A DNA stretch of 9,263 nucleotides from Ahrensia sp. (lineage in GTDB: Bacteria > Pseudomonadota > Alphaproteobacteria > Rhizobiales > Rhizobiaceae), in contig NZXU01000019.1 in the NCBI GenBank assembly GCA_002698425.1, forward strand, positions 1 to 9,263. Direction: 5' to 3'. The notes under the pieces are model-generated. The model saw only the letters and a program-made list of their open reading frames with translations. It searched no databases and was not told the origin of the DNA. The translations under genes were made by a program, and so were the position numbers. Positions 5,434 to 9,263 of the stretch are shown here, piece by piece (within the stretch, counting starts at the first letter, position 1; each line of letters begins with the position of its first letter).

Positions 5434-5794
5434 ATTTCTTCGCCCCGTGACCTTGGGGCTCTTGATTGCCATCGTCTGCGCCGCTGCAACGCCGGCGCTT
5501 GCCAGCTCCGGCGGCAGCCTCCCCTGGGAAGGGCCCCTGCAGACGATCCAGGAGTCGATCACCGGTCCGGTCGCGGGCTTTATCGCTCTTGCCGCCGTCG
5601 CGGTCGCCGGCGGCATGCTGATCTTCGGCGGCGAGCTCAACGATTTTGCACGAAGGCTGATGTATGTCGTGCTTGTTGCCGGTATATTGCTCGGAGCCAC
5701 ACAGATTGTTGGCCTGTTCGGCGCATCGGGCGCCTCGATTGACCTCCCTGATCAGGCGGACCTGAGTGCGGCGGGGGAGGGGAGCGATGGCTGA
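5423..5794 (+). CDS. trbC: TrbC, VirB2-like conjugative pilin precursor
   Basis: Encodes 123 residues from [12 protein letters not shown]. The GAGGA at 5413-5417 is correctly spaced for this ATG; an alternative ATG at 5411 would add four residues and lacks that support. A signal peptide spans about residues 1-27 (basic start, hydrophobic core, ATPALA before SSGG). The mature part has two membrane segments at about 49-68 and 80-98 joined by a short polar loop ([11 protein letters not shown]), the layout of VirB2/TrbC pilins. In RP4 the TrbC pilin is trimmed and made cyclic; whether that happens here cannot be seen. It overlaps the end of trbB by 11 bp and trbD by 8 bp, suggesting coupled translation. 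Confidence 0.93.
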   Translation: MPHKFLRPVTLGLLIAIVCAAATPALASSGGSLPWEGPLQTIQESITGPVAGFIALAAVAVAGGMLIFGGELNDFARRLMYVVLVAGILLGATQIVGLFGASGASIDLPDQADLSAAGEGSDG

Positions 5795-6086
5795 AACCGT
5801 TGCTCCCCTCGCAACCGCGCGGATCCATCGCGCCCTGTCGCGGCCGAACCATCTGATGGGTGCGGATCGCGAACTGGTGCTCGTGACCGGTTTGGCGACG
5901 GTCATCCTGATCTTCGTCGTGCTGACCTGGTTCTCGGTGCTGCTGGGCATTGCGATCTGGATTGGCGTTGTCGGCGTGCTGCGCATCATGGCGAAAGCCG
6001 ACCCGATGATGCGGCAGGTCTATCTGCGCCACATCGGATACCGGCCGAGCTATCGGCCGACATCGTCACCCTGGCGGAGGTACTGA
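5787..6086 (+). CDS. trbD: TrbD, VirB3-like inner-membrane T4SS protein
   Basis: Encodes 99 residues from [18 protein letters not shown] purine-rich ribosome binding site (GGGGGAGGGGAG, about 5773-5784) precedes this ATG; an upstream ATG at 5766 would add seven residues inside trbC and is less likely. The protein has a short cytoplasmic start with [19 protein letters not shown], typical of the family, then two hydrophobic segments at about 30-48 and 50-67, and a basic tail. VirB3/TrbD proteins sit in the inner membrane and work with the VirB4/TrbE ATPase. The start overlaps the trbC stop as ATGGCTGA, and trbE begins 6 bp after its stop. Confidence 0.92.
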   Translation: MAETVAPLATARIHRALSRPNHLMGADRELVLVTGLATVILIFVVLTWFSVLLGIAIWIGVVGVLRIMAKADPMMRQVYLRHIGYRPSYRPTSSPWRRY

Positions 6087-6092
6087 CCGACC

Positions 6093-8540
6093 ATGGTGGC
6101 TCTCCGGCAGTTCCGAAACTCAAAGCCGTCCTTTTCCGACCTGCTGCCCTATGCGGGTCTGGTCGCCGACGGGGTCATTCTGCTCAAGGACGGCTCGCTG
6201 ATGGCCGGATGGTATTTTGCCGGGCCGGATTCTGAGAGCTCCACCAATATCGAGCGCAACGAGGTCTCGCGGCAGATCAACGCCGTCCTATCGCGGCTCG
6301 GGTCCGGCTGGATGATCCAGGTCGAGGCGGTTCGTGTGCCCACGACCGCCTATCCCGCCCGCGAGGACTGCCATTTTCCAGACTCGGTGACCCGCGCCAT
6401 CGACGAGCAGCGGCGCGACCATTTCATGGCCGAGCGCGGCCATTATGAAAGCCAGCACGCGCTGATCCTGACCTATCGGCCGCCGGAGCCGCGGCGCTCG
6501 GCCATGGCCCGCTACGTCTATTCGGACGAAGGAAGCCGGTCGCAAACCTATGCCGACGGGGTGCTCACCTCCTTCCAGACCTCGATCCGGGAGGTCGAGC
6601 AATATCTCGGCAATGTGCTGATGATCCGCCGCATGGTCACGCGGACGGTTGTTCATCCGGAAACCGGTGACGAGGCGCGCTACGACGAGCTCTTCCAGTT
6701 CATCCGGTTCTGCATCCTCGGCGAAAACCATCCGGTCAGACTGCCGGCGATCCCCATGTATCTCGACTGGCTGGTGACGGCCGAATTCCATCACGGGCTC
6801 TCGCCCATGGTTGATGGGAGCTATCTCGCCGTTGTGGGTATTGACGGTTTTCCGGCCGAGAGCTGGCCCGGCATCCTCAATTCGCTTGACCTGATGCCAC
6901 TGACCTATCGCTGGTCGAGCCGGTTCATCTTCCTCGACGATCAGGAGGCTCGGCAAAAACTCGAGCGCACCCGGAAGAAGTGGCAGCAAAAGGTGCGGCC
7001 CTTCTTCGATCAGCTCTTCCAGACCCAGAGCCGATCGGTCGACCAGGACGCCATGACCATGGTCGCCGAAACCGAGGACGCGATCGCCGAGGCATCATCG
7101 CAGCTCGTCGCCTACGGCTACTACACGCCGGTCATCGTCATGTTCGACACGGATGAAGCCCGGCTTCGCGACCAGGCCGAGGCCGTCCGGAGGCTGATAC
7201 AAGCAGAGGGGTTTGGCGCCCGCATCGAAAGCCTCAATGCCACCGAGGCCTATCTCGGCAGCCTGCCGGGCAACACTTACGCCAATGTCCGCGAACCGCT
7301 GATCAACACCCGCAACCTTGCCGATCTCATTCCGGTCAATTCCGTCTGGGCGGGCAGCGCCGTCGCGCCTTGCCCGTTCTATCCACCAAACGCTCCGCCG
7401 CTGATGCAGGTCGCCAGCGGCTCATCTCCCTTCCGGTTGAACCTTCACGTCGACGACGTCGGCCACACGCTGATCTTCGGCCCGACGGGATCGGGCAAGT
7501 CGACACTGTTGGCGCTGATCGCCGCACAGTTCCGGCGCTATGAGCACGCGCAGATCTTCGCATTCGACAAGGGCAAGTCGCTTTATCCGCTGACCAAGGC
7601 CGCGGGCGGGGATCACTATGAGATCGGGGCCGGGGAGGGGAGGGCGCTCGCCTTCTGCCCGCTGGCCGAGCTCTCGACAGACGGTGACCGCGCTTGGGCC
7701 GCCGAGTGGGTCGAGACGCTCGTTGCCATGCAGGGTGTGACGATCACACCGGACCACCGCAATGCGATCGCACGGCAGATCGGCCTCTTGGCGGATGCGC
7801 GCGGCCGCTCGCTGTCCGATTTCGTCAGCGGCGTACAAATGCGTGAGATCAAGACCACCCTGCAGCACTACACCGTTGACGGGCCGATGGGTCAGCTCCT
7901 CGATGCGGAAGAGGACGGTCTGACACTTGGATCGTTCCAGACATTCGAGGTCGAGGAACTGATGAACATGGGCGAACGCAATCTCGTGCCCGTTCTGCTC
8001 TATCTCTTCCGCCGTATCGAAAAGCGCCTCACCGGCGCGCCGAGCCTCATCATCCTCGACGAGGCCTGGTTGATGCTCGGCCATCCGATGTTCCGCGACA
8101 AGATCAGGGAATGGCTGAAGGTATTGCGCAAAGCCAATTGCGCTGTCTTGCTGGCCACACAGTCGATCTCGGATGCGGAGCAATCCGGCATCATCGACGT
8201 GCTCAAGGAAAGCTGCCCGACCAAGATTTGCCTGCCCAACGGCGCGGCGCGGGAACCGGGAACGCGCGAGTTCTACGAACGCATCGGGTTCAACGACCGG
8301 CAGATCGAGATCGTCGCGACGGCGATTCCCAAGCGCGAATACTACGTGGCTTCGCCCGAAGGCCGGCGGCTCTTCGACATGGCGCTCGGACCCGTGGCGC
8401 TCGCCTTCGTCGGCGCCTCCGGCAAGGACGATCTCAAACGCATCGATCAGCTCAGCGAGACGCATGGCAACGATTGGCCGGCGGTCTGGCTGGAGGAAAG
8501 AGGGGTGGATGATGCCAAGCGCATTCTCACGAACAGCTAG
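6093..8540 (+). CDS. trbE: TrbE, VirB4-like ATPase of the conjugative T4SS
   Basis: Encodes 815 residues, the usual full length. VirB4-type ATPases are the largest and most conserved T4SS component; they bind the inner-membrane complex and drive pilin handling and transfer. The N-terminal CagE/TrbE/VirB4 domain covers about residues 1-430, with conserved stretches such as LLKDGSLMAGWYFAGPDSES and YRWSSRFIFLD. The RecA-like ATPase domain has Walker A GPTGSGKST from 463 and Walker B LIILDEAW at 652-659, followed by LLATQSISDAEQSG. An N-terminal opening of MVALRQFRNSKPSFSDLLPYA type is shared with the Ti-plasmid TrbE family. GGAGG at 6076-6080 is 12 bases before the ATG, rather far. No truncation is seen. 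The end overlaps trbJ by 32 bp. Confidence 0.97.
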   Translation: MVALRQFRNSKPSFSDLLPYAGLVADGVILLKDGSLMAGWYFAGPDSESSTNIERNEVSRQINAVLSRLGSGWMIQVEAVRVPTTAYPAREDCHFPDSVTRAIDEQRRDHFMAERGHYESQHALILTYRPPEPRRSAMARYVYSDEGSRSQTYADGVLTSFQTSIREVEQYLGNVLMIRRMVTRTVVHPETGDEARYDELFQFIRFCILGENHPVRLPAIPMYLDWLVTAEFHHGLSPMVDGSYLAVVGIDGFPAESWPGILNSLDLMPLTYRWSSRFIFLDDQEARQKLERTRKKWQQKVRPFFDQLFQTQSRSVDQDAMTMVAETEDAIAEASSQLVAYGYYTPVIVMFDTDEARLRDQAEAVRRLIQAEGFGARIESLNATEAYLGSLPGNTYANVREPLINTRNLADLIPVNSVWAGSAVAPCPFYPPNAPPLMQVASGSSPFRLNLHVDDVGHTLIFGPTGSGKSTLLALIAAQFRRYEHAQIFAFDKGKSLYPLTKAAGGDHYEIGAGEGRALAFCPLAELSTDGDRAWAAEWVETLVAMQGVTITPDHRNAIARQIGLLADARGRSLSDFVSGVQMREIKTTLQHYTVDGPMGQLLDAEEDGLTLGSFQTFEVEELMNMGERNLVPVLLYLFRRIEKRLTGAPSLIILDEAWLMLGHPMFRDKIREWLKVLRKANCAVLLATQSISDAEQSGIIDVLKESCPTKICLPNGAAREPGTREFYERIGFNDRQIEIVATAIPKREYYVASPEGRRLFDMALGPVALAFVGASGKDDLKRIDQLSETHGNDWPAVWLEERGVDDAKRILTNS

Positions 8541-9263
8541 GATTGCAATCGCTGCATTGATGTCGGTCTCTCCGCTTTCCACCGTCGAGGCAGGAACGTC
8601 GTTTGTCGGTGCTACCGAATGGACGCAGATCCTCAACAATGGCGAGCTGGTCGGTCTCGTCGGCCAATCGGCCGAGCAAATCCAGAACCAGGTCACCCAG
8701 ATCACGCAGCTGGCCGAGCAGATCCAGAACCAGCTCAAAATCTACGAAAACATGCTGCAGAACACGCTGACGCTGCCGAGCCATGTCTGGGGTCAGGTCG
8801 AAAGCGATCTGATGCAGTTGCAAAGCCTCGTCCAGCAGGGCCAGTCGATCGCCTTCTCCATGGGTAACGCCGATGACGTGCTGCGGCAGCGGTTCAAGAG
8901 CTTTGCCGATTTCAAGTCAGGCCTCGCCAATGGCCAGACCTTCTCCTCGAGCTATCAGGACTGGTCGGACACGAACCGCGACACGATCGGGGCGACACTC
9001 AGGGCCGCGGGACTGACCGCGGATCAGTTCAGCTCCGAGGAGTCGACGATGGACCAGCTCCGCTCGATGTCGCAGTCGTCGGTCGGCCAGATGCAGGCCC
9101 TGCAGGTTGGCCATGAGATCGCTGCGCAGCAGGTCGCCCAGGCGCAAAAGCTGCGCGGGCTCGTCTCGCAGCAGGTGACGATGATGGGCACCTGGTACCA
9201 GTCCGAACAGGCGGCGAAGGACCTCGCGCAGAACCGCCGCGAGGAGTTCTTCAACTCGACCAC
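8509..9263 (+). CDS. trbJ: TrbJ, VirB5-like T4SS protein (3' end beyond window)
   Basis: The open frame runs from ATG ATG (8509 and 8512) to the window edge, giving 251 codons without a stop. Either ATG could be used; AGAGGGG (8499-8505) is best spaced for 8512. A signal peptide is visible at residues 1-28 (SRTARIAIAALMSVSPLSTVEA), so the mature protein is periplasmic or pilus-associated. After GTSFVGATEWTQILNN, a Q-rich helical region (about 50-85) contains the repeat AEQIQNQ twice, followed by further helical, Q-rich sequence at about 180-250, as in VirB5/TrbJ proteins, which act in early pilus assembly and cell contact. Gene order trbE-trbJ matches the Ti and RP4-like trb operons. Incomplete only because the window ends. 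Confidence 0.93.
   Translation, partial: MMPSAFSRTARIAIAALMSVSPLSTVEAGTSFVGATEWTQILNNGELVGLVGQSAEQIQNQVTQITQLAEQIQNQLKIYENMLQNTLTLPSHVWGQVESDLMQLQSLVQQGQSIAFSMGNADDVLRQRFKSFADFKSGLANGQTFSSSYQDWSDTNRDTIGATLRAAGLTADQFSSEESTMDQLRSMSQSSVGQMQALQVGHEIAAQQVAQAQKLRGLVSQQVTMMGTWYQSEQAAKDLAQNRREEFFNST
8671..8733 (+). repeat. 21-bp in-frame duplication in trbJ
   Basis: The 21-bp unit GCCGAGCAaATCCAGAACCAG at 8671-8691 recurs at 8713-8733 with one silent change (CAA to CAG). The period is 42 bp, or 14 residues, which is two heptads. Both encode AEQIQNQ, so the repeat extends a coiled-coil-like helix. Confidence 0.8.

Noticed and set aside
7422..8738. Long minus-strand open frame of 438 codons opposite trbE and trbJ
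   Set aside because: It is a GC-rich antisense shadow of trbE, whose coding frame has clear Walker motifs. The same reasoning removes the 340-codon frame at 4678-5700.
8509..9263. trbJ read as a truncated or broken gene
   Set aside because: The frame is open to the last base of the window; the missing end is an edge effect.

Overview
The window looks like the backbone of an alphaproteobacterial repABC plasmid, or chromid, that carries a Ti-type conjugation system. Two divergent gene blocks face away from a control region of about 0.5 kb. repABC replicons are restricted to Alphaproteobacteria. The high GC content, the RepA/RepB/RepC sequences and the trbB-C-D-E-J order fit Rhizobiales or Rhodobacterales; the genus cannot be fixed from sequence reading alone.

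Left block, minus strand (about 3944 to 13): repA (ParA-type partition ATPase), repB (ParB-type centromere-binding CTPase) and repC (replication initiator). Their non-coding control elements are readable. Three copies of a 14-16 bp palindrome (parS) lie between repA and repB. The repB-repC gap holds a complete candidate antisense RNA (ctRNA, inc-alpha) with promoter and terminator on the plus strand, and a hairpin on the mRNA strand that covers the repC ribosome binding site. A lower-GC stretch with dyad symmetry inside repC is the best candidate for oriV.

Centre (3945-4461): no convincing gene. It is rich in dyads: two copies of CCCGGCAnnnnTGCCGGG 157 bp apart, a CGACTCA/TGAGTCG dyad, several smaller inverted repeats, and a plausible minus-strand promoter for repABC. 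In Ti plasmids the same junction separates repABC from the divergent traI-trb operon and carries the tra boxes that tie copy number and conjugation to quorum sensing. Here traI is absent and trbB follows the junction directly.

Right block, plus strand (4462 to the window end): trbB (VirB11-like ATPase), trbC (VirB2-like pilin), trbD (VirB3-like), trbE (VirB4-like ATPase) and the 5' part of trbJ (VirB5-like), tightly packed with overlapping ends as one operon of a mating-pair-formation type IV secretion system. trbJ runs off the window edge. All genes look intact. The most interesting material is regulatory: the shared rep/trb junction and the ctRNA/repC leader.
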